A stretch of DNA of 49,524 bases from Clostridia bacterium (lineage in GTDB: Bacteria; Bacillota; Clostridia; Christensenellales; Aristaeellaceae). The translations under genes were made by a program, and so were the position numbers. Location of the stretch: NCBI GenBank assembly GCA_017427165.1, contig JAFRTK010000103.1, forward strand, positions 1-49,524, written 5' to 3'. Position 1 is the stretch's first letter. The number at the start of each line of letters is the position of its first letter. The notes beneath the pieces are model-generated. The model searched no databases. It had not been told where the DNA came from and saw only the letters and a list, made by a program, of their open reading frames with translations. Shown piece by piece: positions 6,237 through 14,499 of the stretch.

Positions 6237-9119
6237 ATGAGGAAATGGATTGCATGCCTGCTGGGAGTCATGCTGGCGGCAGCCGCATTCAGTACGGTCC
6301 TGGCGGACCCGGAGAAGCCCGAATGGGAGTACAATGCCCGTGACGCGAAAATCACAAAATATAACGGTCCCGGCGGAGAAGTGGTCGTTCCGGCGGAGAT
6401 CGACGGTAATCCGGTCATTTTTATCGATGGCAGCACATTTCCTTCCAGCCGGGAGGATATCACTTCCATCACGTTCCCGAGCGGGATTGAAGGCTTTTAC
6501 AATGTGCTGAATACCGCACCCTCCCTGGAACGGATTGTCCTGCCCGATACCCTGGAGGTAATCGGCAACGGTGCGCTGGGATACTGCCCGAAGCTGAAGG
6601 AAATCACCTTCCCGGCCTCCCTGCGGTTCATCAATGCCCAGCTGCTGTTCTCCATGGACAGCATGGAAACAGTCACCTTCCTGGGGGAATGCCCGGTGAT
6701 CAGCGACGCCAATTCCGTCCTTTCGGGGCTGCCTTCCGGAGCGGTGATCCATGTGCCGGATGACCAGGTGGACGCGTACCGTGCCGTGCTGACATCTGTC
6801 AGTCCCGAACAGATCCGGCCGTCTGGCAAAGCAGCCGAACCATATCACTCCCCCGATATAGACTTTGCCTTTGATCCGGCTTCCGGCACGATTACCGGCT
6901 GCAGTACCATGCGGGGCTGGATTGAGGTCCCGGTGGAAATAGGCGGAGTACCGGTCCGGGCACTGGGCGCGTACAGCTTTTCCGGCTGTACAAACCTTCA
7001 TGCCGTCATCCTTCCGGACAGCCTGGAGGAAATCGGGGAATGCGCCTTCGGCCGGCTGAATCATCTGACCTGGACAGAGATCCCCGCCGGAGTCAAAGTG
7101 CTCGGCCCGGAAGCATTCCAGTACTATAAGGGATATTTCCTGGACCTCCCGGACGGATTGACGGAAATACCGGACAGGTGTTTCAACGCCTCCGGCCTGC
7201 AGTCCATCACCCTTCCCCCGTCGGTCCGTTCAATCGGTGAACAGGCCTTCCGCGGTTCTTCCCTCCGCGAGGCATACTTCCCTGCCGGCCTGGAAAGCAT
7301 CGGAAAGGAAGCCTTTTCCGGATCCCGGATACTGGAATACCTGTATTTTGACGGAACCTCCCTCCCGCAGATCGGGGAAGGTGCCTTTTCCGGAACGGAA
7401 AGCCGGCTGGCCGATGTGGACCTGAACTGGCGCGCATCGAAACAGGCCATGCTGGATGCCCAGGCATACTTCGATTCCCTGGGATTCTCCGCCCGCGTCT
7501 GGCGTGCCCAGAACCCGGAAGTGAATTACCATGAAAGCCAGCTCGGCGAATACCATGACGGCCTGTTCGCCGGCTATTCCGGTACCATGACCGCCATCCG
7601 GCCGTACGACAGCTACGACAGCGTCGAAACCACCGGCGTGGCGGACGATGCCCTGAAGGGAAACCAGATCGTCACATACTTCGCGGTCTGCTATAACGAC
7701 GAGGTGACCCGGATCGGAAAGGAAGCCTTTGCGGACAGCGTCCTGGAAAAAGTCGACCTGTTCGATTCCGTCACCGCCATCGGTGCGGAAGCGTTCCGCA
7801 ATTCCCGCCTGAAGGAAATAACCATTCCTGCCGGTGTGACGGAAATCGGGAGCCGCGCTTTTGCGGACTGCCCCGCGCTGGAAACCGTCACCGTGCTGTG
7901 TGATCCGTCGGTGATTCCGGCGGACGCGTTTGACGGCAGCGGCAGTATCCGGCGCGTCCGGACCGCGGATGATGACGGAGCGGACAGCATTGCGCTCTGC
8001 AGCCGCCTGGGCCTGCATATTGCTTCCCTGACACCGACCCCTGTGCCCACCGCGACCCCGTCCCCGACGCCGGAACCCACACCGGAACCCACGCCCGAAC
8101 CGACTCCGGAGCCTACACCGGAACCCACCCCGGCGCCGGTGGCTCCGTCGGAGGCTGCCTGGAACCGGTACGGCGGTGAGTGGTATGTGCTGGAAATGGT
8201 CAGTGACGGAGAGATCATGCGTCCTTCGGACTTCGGTGCCGTCATGATCCTGTCCCTGAACCGGGACGGTACAGCCGCCATGACCGGTACCGGCAGTGAT
8301 TCATTCGGTACCTGGACCGCGGATGAAGCGGGAATTTCCGTGACCATCGACGGCAGCCCCGTACCCGGCACCGAAGCGGACGGCATCCTGACCATGGCGA
8401 TGGACGGAATGTCCATGACCCTGAACCGGGAAGCGCCCGCAGCGCCGTTCACCCCCGCTGAAGCGGTCCCGGCCGCGGATGTATCCGCATTTGCGGGCAC
8501 CTGGAAAGCCGCCTGGCTGTGCGGGGACGGAATGATGATGGCGGCGGATTCCGCGCAGGCGCTGAGCTCCTGGGAAATGCTCTTCGGCTCCGCGGACCAG
8601 GCTGTGACAGTGTCCGGTACGCACGCGGTTTACTTCGGGCATGATGAGGACTTTGTGTTTGCGAACGGCCGGCTGGAAAACCTGGCCGGTCCGGTCGAAG
8701 GCCTGGAGGATACCGGTATCTTCGATAAAATCATCACCCTGCGGGCGGACGGCATGCTGTGCCTGCAGGTGATGGGATTCGAAATCTACCTGGTGCCGGA
8801 CAGCAGCGTGCCGGCCGTTCCGGCCCCGGCTCCCGCCGGCAGCGGAATCGCGATGGACGTCCGGTACAGCGGTGTCCGTTACACAGCTTCCGGAGTCACG
8901 GTCGCAGGCACGCCGGGCGATATGGAATACTCGCTTGTTTTCCATGAAAACGGCACCGTGGATTTCACGATGGCCACAATGACGCTGTCCCTCTCCTGGA
9001 GCATGGATGGAACGGATTATGTGATTGACTACAGCGGCATGCCGCTGCGCTGCACACCAAACAGCGAAGGCCTGGAAATGGATTACTTCGGCACCATGCT
9101 GCTGCAGATGAATCCGTAA
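6237..9119 (+). CDS. BspA-like leucine-rich-repeat surface protein with TPEP linker and beta-rich C-terminal repeats
   Basis: 960 residues from the ATG at 6237, set by GGGAGGA (6226-6232); a longer reading frame to 6180 has no such site. A signal peptide covers residues 1-22 (ending VLA-D). Residues about 30-590 contain many BspA/LRR_5 type repeats of the form I-x-x-I-x-F/L-P-x-x-L-x-x-I-G-x-x-A-F, in two blocks with an irregular stretch between them. Residues 611-634 are a TPEP linker. Three C-terminal segments follow (about 639-735, 750-856, 869-960), each mostly beta strand with an extracellular lipocalin-like look (for example GTWTADE, GTWKAAW). There is no LPXTG or C-terminal anchor helix, so attachment is unclear. 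BspA-type proteins bind host or microbial surfaces; a role in adhesion is likely but not shown. Confidence 0.85.
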   Translation: MRKWIACLLGVMLAAAAFSTVLADPEKPEWEYNARDAKITKYNGPGGEVVVPAEIDGNPVIFIDGSTFPSSREDITSITFPSGIEGFYNVLNTAPSLERIVLPDTLEVIGNGALGYCPKLKEITFPASLRFINAQLLFSMDSMETVTFLGECPVISDANSVLSGLPSGAVIHVPDDQVDAYRAVLTSVSPEQIRPSGKAAEPYHSPDIDFAFDPASGTITGCSTMRGWIEVPVEIGGVPVRALGAYSFSGCTNLHAVILPDSLEEIGECAFGRLNHLTWTEIPAGVKVLGPEAFQYYKGYFLDLPDGLTEIPDRCFNASGLQSITLPPSVRSIGEQAFRGSSLREAYFPAGLESIGKEAFSGSRILEYLYFDGTSLPQIGEGAFSGTESRLADVDLNWRASKQAMLDAQAYFDSLGFSARVWRAQNPEVNYHESQLGEYHDGLFAGYSGTMTAIRPYDSYDSVETTGVADDALKGNQIVTYFAVCYNDEVTRIGKEAFADSVLEKVDLFDSVTAIGAEAFRNSRLKEITIPAGVTEIGSRAFADCPALETVTVLCDPSVIPADAFDGSGSIRRVRTADDDGADSIALCSRLGLHIASLTPTPVPTATPSPTPEPTPEPTPEPTPEPTPEPTPAPVAPSEAAWNRYGGEWYVLEMVSDGEIMRPSDFGAVMILSLNRDGTAAMTGTGSDSFGTWTADEAGISVTIDGSPVPGTEADGILTMAMDGMSMTLNREAPAAPFTPAEAVPAADVSAFAGTWKAAWLCGDGMMMAADSAQALSSWEMLFGSADQAVTVSGTHAVYFGHDEDFVFANGRLENLAGPVEGLEDTGIFDKIITLRADGMLCLQVMGFEIYLVPDSSVPAVPAPAPAGSGIAMDVRYSGVRYTASGVTVAGTPGDMEYSLVFHENGTVDFTMATMTLSLSWSMDGTDYVIDYSGMPLRCTPNSEGLEMDYFGTMLLQMNP
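8067..8138 (+). repeat. in-frame 12-bp tandem repeat encoding a TPEP linker
   Basis: Five Thr-Pro-Glu-Pro units plus one Thr-Pro-Ala-Pro unit, one per 12 bases, with synonymous variation between copies. It encodes an extended spacer between the LRR part and the C-terminal domains, and could vary in copy number by slippage. Confidence 0.9.
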
Positions 9120-9144
9120 TTCCCCCCCCGGCCGGCCGGGAAGA

Positions 9145-9173
9145 TTGCCTTCATCCGGGGTTTCGGATATAAT
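9145..9173 (+). promoter_or_regulatory. promoter of the nfeD-floA operon
   Basis: TTGCCT (9145-9150), 17-base spacer, TATAAT (9168-9173). It leaves a leader of about 140 bases before nfeD. Confidence 0.75.
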
Positions 9174-9205
9174 GGAAAGGCAAATGAGACGGCCGGACAG
9201 GTTCC

Positions 9206-9231
9206 GGAAAAATAAAGCCCCTTATTTTTCC
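9206..9231 (+). promoter_or_regulatory. AT-rich hairpin in the nfeD-floA leader
   Basis: A perfect 10-bp inverted repeat (9206-9215 with 9222-9231, loop AGCCCC), flanked by further pairing GCCGG (9192-9196) with CCGGC (9235-9239). It lies downstream of the promoter at 9145-9173. It may be a leader structure or a weak terminator; nothing in it matches a riboswitch I know. Confidence 0.5.
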
Positions 9232-9322
9232 GTTCCGGCTGTGTATTCATCATGTTCGTTCAGGTAATATATAGACAACGGAAGAAATCCGGATTCATAT
9301 CATACGGGAAAGGAGGGTTTAT

Positions 9323-9814
9323 ATGGATCCTGTAACAGGTAACCTGATTATGATCATCGGTTTTGTCATTGGCAGCGCACTGATCCTGCTGGAAGCGTTC
9401 ATGCCGGGCTTCGGTGTGGCGGGAATCACCGGTATCATCCTGGAAATCATTGCGATTGTGATGACCGCTTCCCTGTACGGAACAACGTGGGCCGTGATTG
9501 CCACATTCGCGGTCCTGCTGCTGATCGGCCTGGCGATACTCCTGTCTTACCGGAGCGCGATGAAGGGGCGGCTGAGCAAAAGCCCGCTGATTCTGAAAAA
9601 CGAAGAATCCGCCCAACCCGTTTCGGATACAGCCGCCCTGGCCGCGTGGATTTCCCGCGAGGGCACGGTGGCAACGCCTCTCCGGCCGGCCGGTTTCATT
9701 GAAATCGACGGCGAACGGCTCAACGCGGCTACCACCGGGGACTTCCTGGAAAGGGGAGCTTCCGTCCTGGTCACCGGCGTGGAAGGAGATCACCTGGTCG
9801 TCTGCCGGAAGTAA
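9323..9814 (+). CDS. NfeD-family membrane protein
   Basis: 163 residues with ATG behind AAAGGAGGG. Three hydrophobic helices occupy roughly residues 9-80 (with PGFGVAGITG between the first two), followed by a soluble OB-fold C-terminal part (about 105-163) showing GTVATPLRPAG, DGERLNAATTGDFLERG and V-x-x-V-x-G-x-x-L-V. That is the short NfeD form that accompanies flotillins in Bacillota, where it associates with FloA/FloT membrane microdomains. The flotillin gene follows 39 bases downstream, which strongly supports the call. The molecular function of NfeD is still poorly defined. Confidence 0.9.
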   Translation: MDPVTGNLIMIIGFVIGSALILLEAFMPGFGVAGITGIILEIIAIVMTASLYGTTWAVIATFAVLLLIGLAILLSYRSAMKGRLSKSPLILKNEESAQPVSDTAALAAWISREGTVATPLRPAGFIEIDGERLNAATTGDFLERGASVLVTGVEGDHLVVCRK

Positions 9815-9853
9815 ACCGGCTGGTACCCTGAATATCTGAAGGAGGAATGAAAA

Positions 9854-10852
9854 ATGGATCCTGTTATTATCGCGGTTATCGTTGTGATTGTCCTGGTTGT
9901 CCTGGCCATCTTCCTGCACTTTGTTCCCATGGGCCTGTGGATTTCCGCCCTGGCCAGCGGCGTGCACGTATCCATCGGCTCCCTGGTCGGCATGCGGATC
10001 CGCCGCATCCAGCCCGCGAAGCTGATTTATCCCCTGATCAAGGCCAATAAGGCCGGCCTGAACCTGACCGTCAGCCAGCTGGAAACCCATTACCTGGCCG
10101 GCGGTAATGTGGACCGCGTCATCAACGCCCTGATCGCCGCCCAGCGCGCCAATATCCAGATGCCCTTTGAAAAAGCATGCGCCATCGACCTGGCCGGCCG
10201 TGACGTGTTCCAGGCCGTCCAGATGAGCGTTACCCCCAAGGTCATTGAAACCCCCGTGGTCGCCGCCATCGCGAAGGACGGTATCGAGCTGCGGGCCAAG
10301 GCCCGGGTGACCGTGCGCACCAACATCGAACGCCTGGTCGGCGGTGCCGGTGAGGAAACCGTAATCGCCCGTGTCGGCGAAGGCATCGTGACCACCGTCG
10401 GTTCCGCCGAAACCCATAAGCAAGTGCTGGAGAATCCGGACCTGATCAGCCGTACCGTGCTGGATAAGGGCCTGGATGCCGGAACCGCCTACGAAATCCT
10501 GTCCATCGATATCGCGGACGTGGACGTCGGCCGGAACGTTGGTGCCCAGCTGCAGATGGACCAGGCGGAAGCCGACCGCCGCATCGCCCAGGCGAAGGCT
10601 GAAGAGCGCCGCGCCATGGCCGTTGCCCGCGAGCAGGAAATGAAAGCTTCCGTCCAGGAAATGCGCGCCAAGGTGGTCGAGGCCGAAGCCGAAGTGCCGC
10701 GCGCCATGGCATCTGCCCTGCGGGACGGCAAGATGGGTGTGCTCGACTACTACCAGATGAAGAATACCATTGCCGATACGGAAATGCGTGAATCCATCGC
10801 CAAGGCAAGCACTCCGCAGCAGTCCGAAGCCGCGCCCCACACAAAGAAATAA
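9854..10852 (+). CDS. floA: flotillin-like protein FloA
   Basis: 332 residues, close to the usual FloA length, ATG behind GAAGGAGGAATG. An N-terminal membrane segment (residues about 4-28) is followed by [17 protein letters not shown] band-7/SPFH-like region contains [19 protein letters not shown] and [20 protein letters not shown] long Ala/Glu/Arg-rich coiled coil (about 235-290) ends near [11 protein letters not shown]. This arrangement is specific to the FloA (YqfA) family, which forms membrane microdomains that scaffold signalling and envelope proteins. It forms a three-gene unit with nfeD and the small membrane protein downstream. Confidence 0.95.
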   Translation: MDPVIIAVIVVIVLVVLAIFLHFVPMGLWISALASGVHVSIGSLVGMRIRRIQPAKLIYPLIKANKAGLNLTVSQLETHYLAGGNVDRVINALIAAQRANIQMPFEKACAIDLAGRDVFQAVQMSVTPKVIETPVVAAIAKDGIELRAKARVTVRTNIERLVGGAGEETVIARVGEGIVTTVGSAETHKQVLENPDLISRTVLDKGLDAGTAYEILSIDIADVDVGRNVGAQLQMDQAEADRRIAQAKAEERRAMAVAREQEMKASVQEMRAKVVEAEAEVPRAMASALRDGKMGVLDYYQMKNTIADTEMRESIAKASTPQQSEAAPHTKK

Positions 10853-10884
10853 TGTGCGGAAAAACGCGGAAAGGGGGATGCTGA

Positions 10885-11352
10885 ATGGATGAATTCGGCC
10901 CGCTTCTGATTGTCATTCTCATCTGGGTGTTCGTCGGTCTTCCGGCTGCCGTGGCCAAAAAGGCCAAGGAGCAGAAAACCGCGGCGAGGCTGTCCCGCAG
11001 TGTCCGGTCCACGCCGGACGCCCGGACGGGCAGCGCCCCGGTTTCGGGTTCCGCCGGACTGGAAAGCCAGCCCGAAACCTTTTCGGAACCTGCCCCGCGG
11101 CTGCGGCCGACCGTATACATTACCCCGCATGATGACTCCATCTACCAGGGCAGCCTGAACGCTGAAACCGGAGAGGGCTTTGATCCCTGCCATAACGAGG
11201 ACCTGGAACGCCTGAACGCGGCGGAAGCCGCGCCCGCAGTCCAGCCCGTTTCGGAGGTGCCTGCGCTTCCCTTCGGATGGACCGGCAGCGACATTGTTAG
11301 CGGCGTGGTCATCAGCGAAATCCTGAAAAGAAAAACACCCGCCCGGCGGTAA
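10885..11352 (+). CDS. small single-pass membrane protein of unknown function
   Basis: 155 residues, ATG behind AAAGGGGG. One hydrophobic helix (about residues 5-23) is followed by a Lys/Arg-rich stretch (KKAKEQKTAARLSRS), so the C-terminal part should be cytoplasmic. The rest is low in secondary structure cues; it includes VYITPHDDSIYQGSLNAETGEGFDPCHNEDLE and a final short helix ending KRKTPARR. I do not recognise a named domain. Position directly after floA, inside the same terminator-bounded unit, suggests a FloA/NfeD partner. Confidence 0.75.
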   Translation: MDEFGPLLIVILIWVFVGLPAAVAKKAKEQKTAARLSRSVRSTPDARTGSAPVSGSAGLESQPETFSEPAPRLRPTVYITPHDDSIYQGSLNAETGEGFDPCHNEDLERLNAAEAAPAVQPVSEVPALPFGWTGSDIVSGVVISEILKRKTPARR

Positions 11353-11362
11353 GCCGGGATCC

Positions 11363-11400
11363 GGGCCGGCCCTGATGGCCGGCCCTCCTTTTTTCCTTTT
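11363..11400 (+). terminator. rho-independent terminator after the nfeD-floA operon
   Basis: A perfect 9-bp GC-rich stem (11363-11371 with 11377-11385, loop CTGAT) followed by TCCTTTTTTCCTTTT. Confidence 0.92.
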
Positions 11401-11425
11401 CAAAGGCCCGGCTGCATGATACAAT
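11397..11425 (+). promoter_or_regulatory. probable promoter of the GH31 gene
   Basis: TTTTCA (11397-11402), 17-base spacer, TACAAT (11420-11425). The -35 is poor and lies in the T-run of the preceding terminator. Confidence 0.5.
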
Positions 11426-11460
11426 CAATTCGTAATCCATCCAGCAAGTGAGGAATGACC

Positions 11461-13521
11461 ATGATCCGCAGATACTCATTCGGTACTCCCCTTCCCACAG
11501 ACGCCGTCGTCTGCGCACTGCCCGCGGAAAAAGGGGATGTGCCTTATTTCACCACCCTCCGGGAGAATGAACGCGTTTCCTTTACGCTGTCCCTGTCCCC
11601 GGAAGATATCCTGTTCGGCCTGGGCGAATCCGTCCGGGGCGTCAACAAGCGCGGCTTCCGTTTCCGTTCCTGGAACAGCGATATCCCCAGCCATACGGAA
11701 AACACGGAAAGCCTGTATGCTTCCCATAACTTCCTGGTATTCTTCGGACCGTCCCGCCTGTTCGGGATCTACCTGGACGATCCGGGCGCCGTTATCTGGG
11801 ACCTGGGCTATACCCGGTCGGACACCGCCGTCATTACATCGGAAAACGGAAATTTTGATTTCTACCTGATTGAGGAGGACTCCCTGTCCGGCCTCGTCCG
11901 TACTTTCCGCGGCCTGACCGGGCAGAGCTACCTGCCGCCGCGCTGGGCATTCGGGTATATCCAGAGCCGCTGGGGCTATGCCAGTGAGGATGAAATCCGC
12001 ACCGTGGCGGAAGAGCACCGCAGCCGTCACATCCCGCTGGACGCCGTCTGTATGGATATTGATTACATGGTGGGTTTCAAAAATTTCACCTGGAAGCCGG
12101 AGGCTTTTCCGGACCTGAAGCGCTTCAGCACGGAGCTGAAACAGGATCACCTGCGCCTTGTTCCGATCATCGATGCAGGTATTCCCGCTGAAGAGGGATT
12201 TGCCCAATATGAGGAAGGAAAGGCGGAGGGCGTCTTCTGCAAAAAGGAAGACGGTTCCGAGTTTGTTGCGTCTGTATGGCCCGGCTGGTGCGTCTTCCCG
12301 GATTTCCTGCAGGAAAAAGCCCGCACATGGTTCGGCGACCAGTACCGTCCCCTCCTGGAAGCGGGAATCGAAGGCTTCTGGAATGACATGAATGAACCGG
12401 CACTCTTCTTTACGGAGGAGGGCGTTTCAGAAGCCTTTGCCCGGGCGGAATCGCTTCGCGGCAGCCATGTGGACTATGAGTCCATGTGGCAGCTGAAGGG
12501 TTCCTTCAACGGCATCGGCAACAACATGAATGACTACCGGCGTTTCTTCCACCGGATCGGGGATGCGTCCGTCCGCCATGACAAAGTGCACAACCTTTAC
12601 GGGGCACACATGACCCGGGCCTCCGCAGACGCTTTCCGCCGGTATGATCCCGACCGCCGTTTCCTGCTGTTCTCCCGCTCTTCGTTCATCGGCGCCCACC
12701 GGAACGGCGGCGTCTGGCAGGGAGATAATTTCTCCTGGTGGAGCCACCTGAAAATGGCGCTGCAGATGCTTCCGGGGCTGAACATGTGCGGCTTCCTGTA
12801 CAGCGGCTGTGACCTGGGCGGCTTCGGCAGCAACGTCACCGAGGACCTGCTCACGCGTTTCCTTCAACTGGGCGTATTCACGCCGCTGATGCGGAATCAT
12901 TCCGCCCTGCATACCCGGGAGCAGGAAATCTACCGCTTCTCCACCTGGGAAATGATGCGGGATACCGTCACCGTGCGGTATGCGCTTCTGCCCTTCCTCT
13001 ACAGCGAATTCATGAAGGCCGCCCTGACGGATGGAATGTACTTCCGCCCGCTCGCCTTCGATTATCCGGAAGACACCCGTGCGGTCCGCGTGGAGGACCA
13101 GCTGATGCTGGGCGAAGGCTGCATGATCGCCCCCGTGCTGGAGCAGAACGCCGTCGGCCGGTATGTCTATCTTCCGGAGGATATGCTGATGATCCGTTTC
13201 CGTTCCGCATCGGATTATGACCTGGTCCCGCTGGACAAGGGGGACCACCGGATTGACCTGAAGCTGAACGAGTTCCCGCTGTTTGTGAAAAAGAACCATC
13301 TCGTGGCGCTCTGCGCCGGCGGGGAATCCTCCGAAACGCTGGATGACCGGGCGCTGACCGTGATCGGCCGGATCGACCGGGAAACGGTTTACGACTACTA
13401 CCGGGATGACGGGTTCAGTCCCCGTCCGGATCTGCAGCAGCACCTGTTCCGGATTTCAATAAAACCTGAAACTGTATGTACATCCACGGCCGGGGTTGCA
13501 ATTTCAAAACTTCTGATATAA
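11461..13521 (+). CDS. GH31 family alpha-glucosidase/alpha-xylosidase-type glycoside hydrolase
   Basis: 686 residues from the ATG at 11461, which has AGTGAGGA six bases upstream; an ATG two codons earlier is too close to that site. No signal peptide, so it is cytoplasmic. The N-terminal beta domain includes FGLGESVRGVNKRG. The TIM barrel starts near PPRWAFGYIQSRWGY and carries FWNDMNEPA with Asp309 as predicted nucleophile, RFLLFSRSSFIGAHR, and WQGDN with Asp422 as predicted acid/base. These motifs define GH31, which hydrolyses alpha-linked glucosides or xylosides. Substrate choice cannot be read. The last codons overlap the promoter of the next gene, and the final residues, ending ISKLLI, look like run-through sequence rather than a conserved tail. 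Confidence 0.92.
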   Translation: MIRRYSFGTPLPTDAVVCALPAEKGDVPYFTTLRENERVSFTLSLSPEDILFGLGESVRGVNKRGFRFRSWNSDIPSHTENTESLYASHNFLVFFGPSRLFGIYLDDPGAVIWDLGYTRSDTAVITSENGNFDFYLIEEDSLSGLVRTFRGLTGQSYLPPRWAFGYIQSRWGYASEDEIRTVAEEHRSRHIPLDAVCMDIDYMVGFKNFTWKPEAFPDLKRFSTELKQDHLRLVPIIDAGIPAEEGFAQYEEGKAEGVFCKKEDGSEFVASVWPGWCVFPDFLQEKARTWFGDQYRPLLEAGIEGFWNDMNEPALFFTEEGVSEAFARAESLRGSHVDYESMWQLKGSFNGIGNNMNDYRRFFHRIGDASVRHDKVHNLYGAHMTRASADAFRRYDPDRRFLLFSRSSFIGAHRNGGVWQGDNFSWWSHLKMALQMLPGLNMCGFLYSGCDLGGFGSNVTEDLLTRFLQLGVFTPLMRNHSALHTREQEIYRFSTWEMMRDTVTVRYALLPFLYSEFMKAALTDGMYFRPLAFDYPEDTRAVRVEDQLMLGEGCMIAPVLEQNAVGRYVYLPEDMLMIRFRSASDYDLVPLDKGDHRIDLKLNEFPLFVKKNHLVALCAGGESSETLDDRALTVIGRIDRETVYDYYRDDGFSPRPDLQQHLFRISIKPETVCTSTAGVAISKLLI

Positions 13522-13524
13522 AAT
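13496..13524 (+). promoter_or_regulatory. promoter of degV overlapping the GH31 stop codon
   Basis: TTGCAA (13496-13501), 17-base spacer, TAAAAT (13519-13524). The GH31 stop TAA (13519-13521) is part of the -10 box. Confidence 0.7.
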
Positions 13525-13563
13525 AGACCCGTTGAATTTCAAGGATCTGAAGGAGGTTGTCCC

Positions 13564-14445
13564 GTGGCACAGGATTACATTTTCATCACCGACAGCGACA
13601 GTGACCTGCCCTATCACCTGAAGGAGCAGTATGATATTCCGGTTATTTACATGCCCTACGCACTCGACGGCAAGGAATACTTCGACGATCTCGGCCAGAC
13701 GCTGGATCACAAGAGCTATTACGACGCGATGCGCGCCGGTGCGAACCCGGTGACTTCCGCGCTGAATGAAGCGTCTTACCTGGATTATTTCGAGCCCATC
13801 CTGCAGGAAGGGAAGGACATCCTGTTCGTTGCCTTCTCCAGCAAGCTCAGCTGCACGCTGCAGTCCGCGGCGTCTGCCCGGGAAAAGCTGCTGGAAAAAT
13901 ATCCGGATCGGAAGATCACCATCGTGGATACGCTGCGCATCTCCGGCCCCATGACCCTGCTGGTCCTCAAGGCGCATGAGATGTACCGCGACGGCAGGCC
14001 CATGGATGAAATCGCCTCCTGGCTTGAAAGCAACAAGCTCCGTGCCCAGGCCTTCTTCATCGTGGATGACCTGAAATACCTCAAGCGCGGCGGCCGGATT
14101 TCCGCCACCGCCGCAACCGTCGGTTCCATGCTGGACCTGAAGCCGATCATCGTGGAAGCGGCGGACGGTTCCCTCCAGGCCGGCGACAAGATCCGCGGCC
14201 GGAAAAAGGCAATCGCCCATATCGTGGACCAGACCGTTGCGGCGCAGCCCGATCCGGAAGAAAGCCCGATTATCGTGCTGAACGCCGATTCCCGTGACGA
14301 CGCGGAGCGCACCAAAGCCCTGCTCGAGCAGAAGATCCCCGGCGTCAACGTACTGATCGAAAACGTCGGCCCCGTGATCGGCGCCCATGCCGGTCCCGGA
14401 ACCATCGCCATCTGCTTCATCGGCAAAGAGCCGGTGAAAGCCTGA
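13564..14445 (+). CDS. DegV family fatty-acid-binding protein
   Basis: 293 residues, GTG start behind AAGGAGG (13551-13557). The order of motifs is typical: ITDSDSDLP at the N-terminus, then MPYALDGKEYFDD, TSALNEASY, a middle block FVAFSSKLSCTLQSA, DTLRISGPMTLLV, then DDLKYLKRGGRIS and VGSMLDLKPII. DegV/FakB proteins bind a fatty acid and present it to the kinase FakA for phosphorylation and membrane lipid synthesis. No FakA gene is in the window, so this may be one of several DegV paralogues. Own promoter, and a shared terminator with the convergent suf genes. Confidence 0.93.
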   Translation: MAQDYIFITDSDSDLPYHLKEQYDIPVIYMPYALDGKEYFDDLGQTLDHKSYYDAMRAGANPVTSALNEASYLDYFEPILQEGKDILFVAFSSKLSCTLQSAASAREKLLEKYPDRKITIVDTLRISGPMTLLVLKAHEMYRDGRPMDEIASWLESNKLRAQAFFIVDDLKYLKRGGRISATAATVGSMLDLKPIIVEAADGSLQAGDKIRGRKKAIAHIVDQTVAAQPDPEESPIIVLNADSRDDAERTKALLEQKIPGVNVLIENVGPVIGAHAGPGTIAICFIGKEPVKA

Positions 14446-14456
14446 ACCGCATAAAG

Positions 14457-14488
14457 AAATCCGCCGGCCGTAAGGCTGGCGGATTTTT
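14457..14488. terminator. bidirectional terminator between degV and sufB
   Basis: A 13-bp stem with one mismatch (14457-14469 with 14474-14486, loop GTAA), T-run after it on the plus strand and an A-run before it that serves the minus strand. It separates convergent genes. Confidence 0.88.
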
Positions 14489-14499
14489 GTTGATTCATT

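Noticed and set aside
8067-8138. Short tandem repeats considered as a CRISPR array
   Set aside because: The unit is 12 bases, in frame, without spacers, and encodes TPEP.
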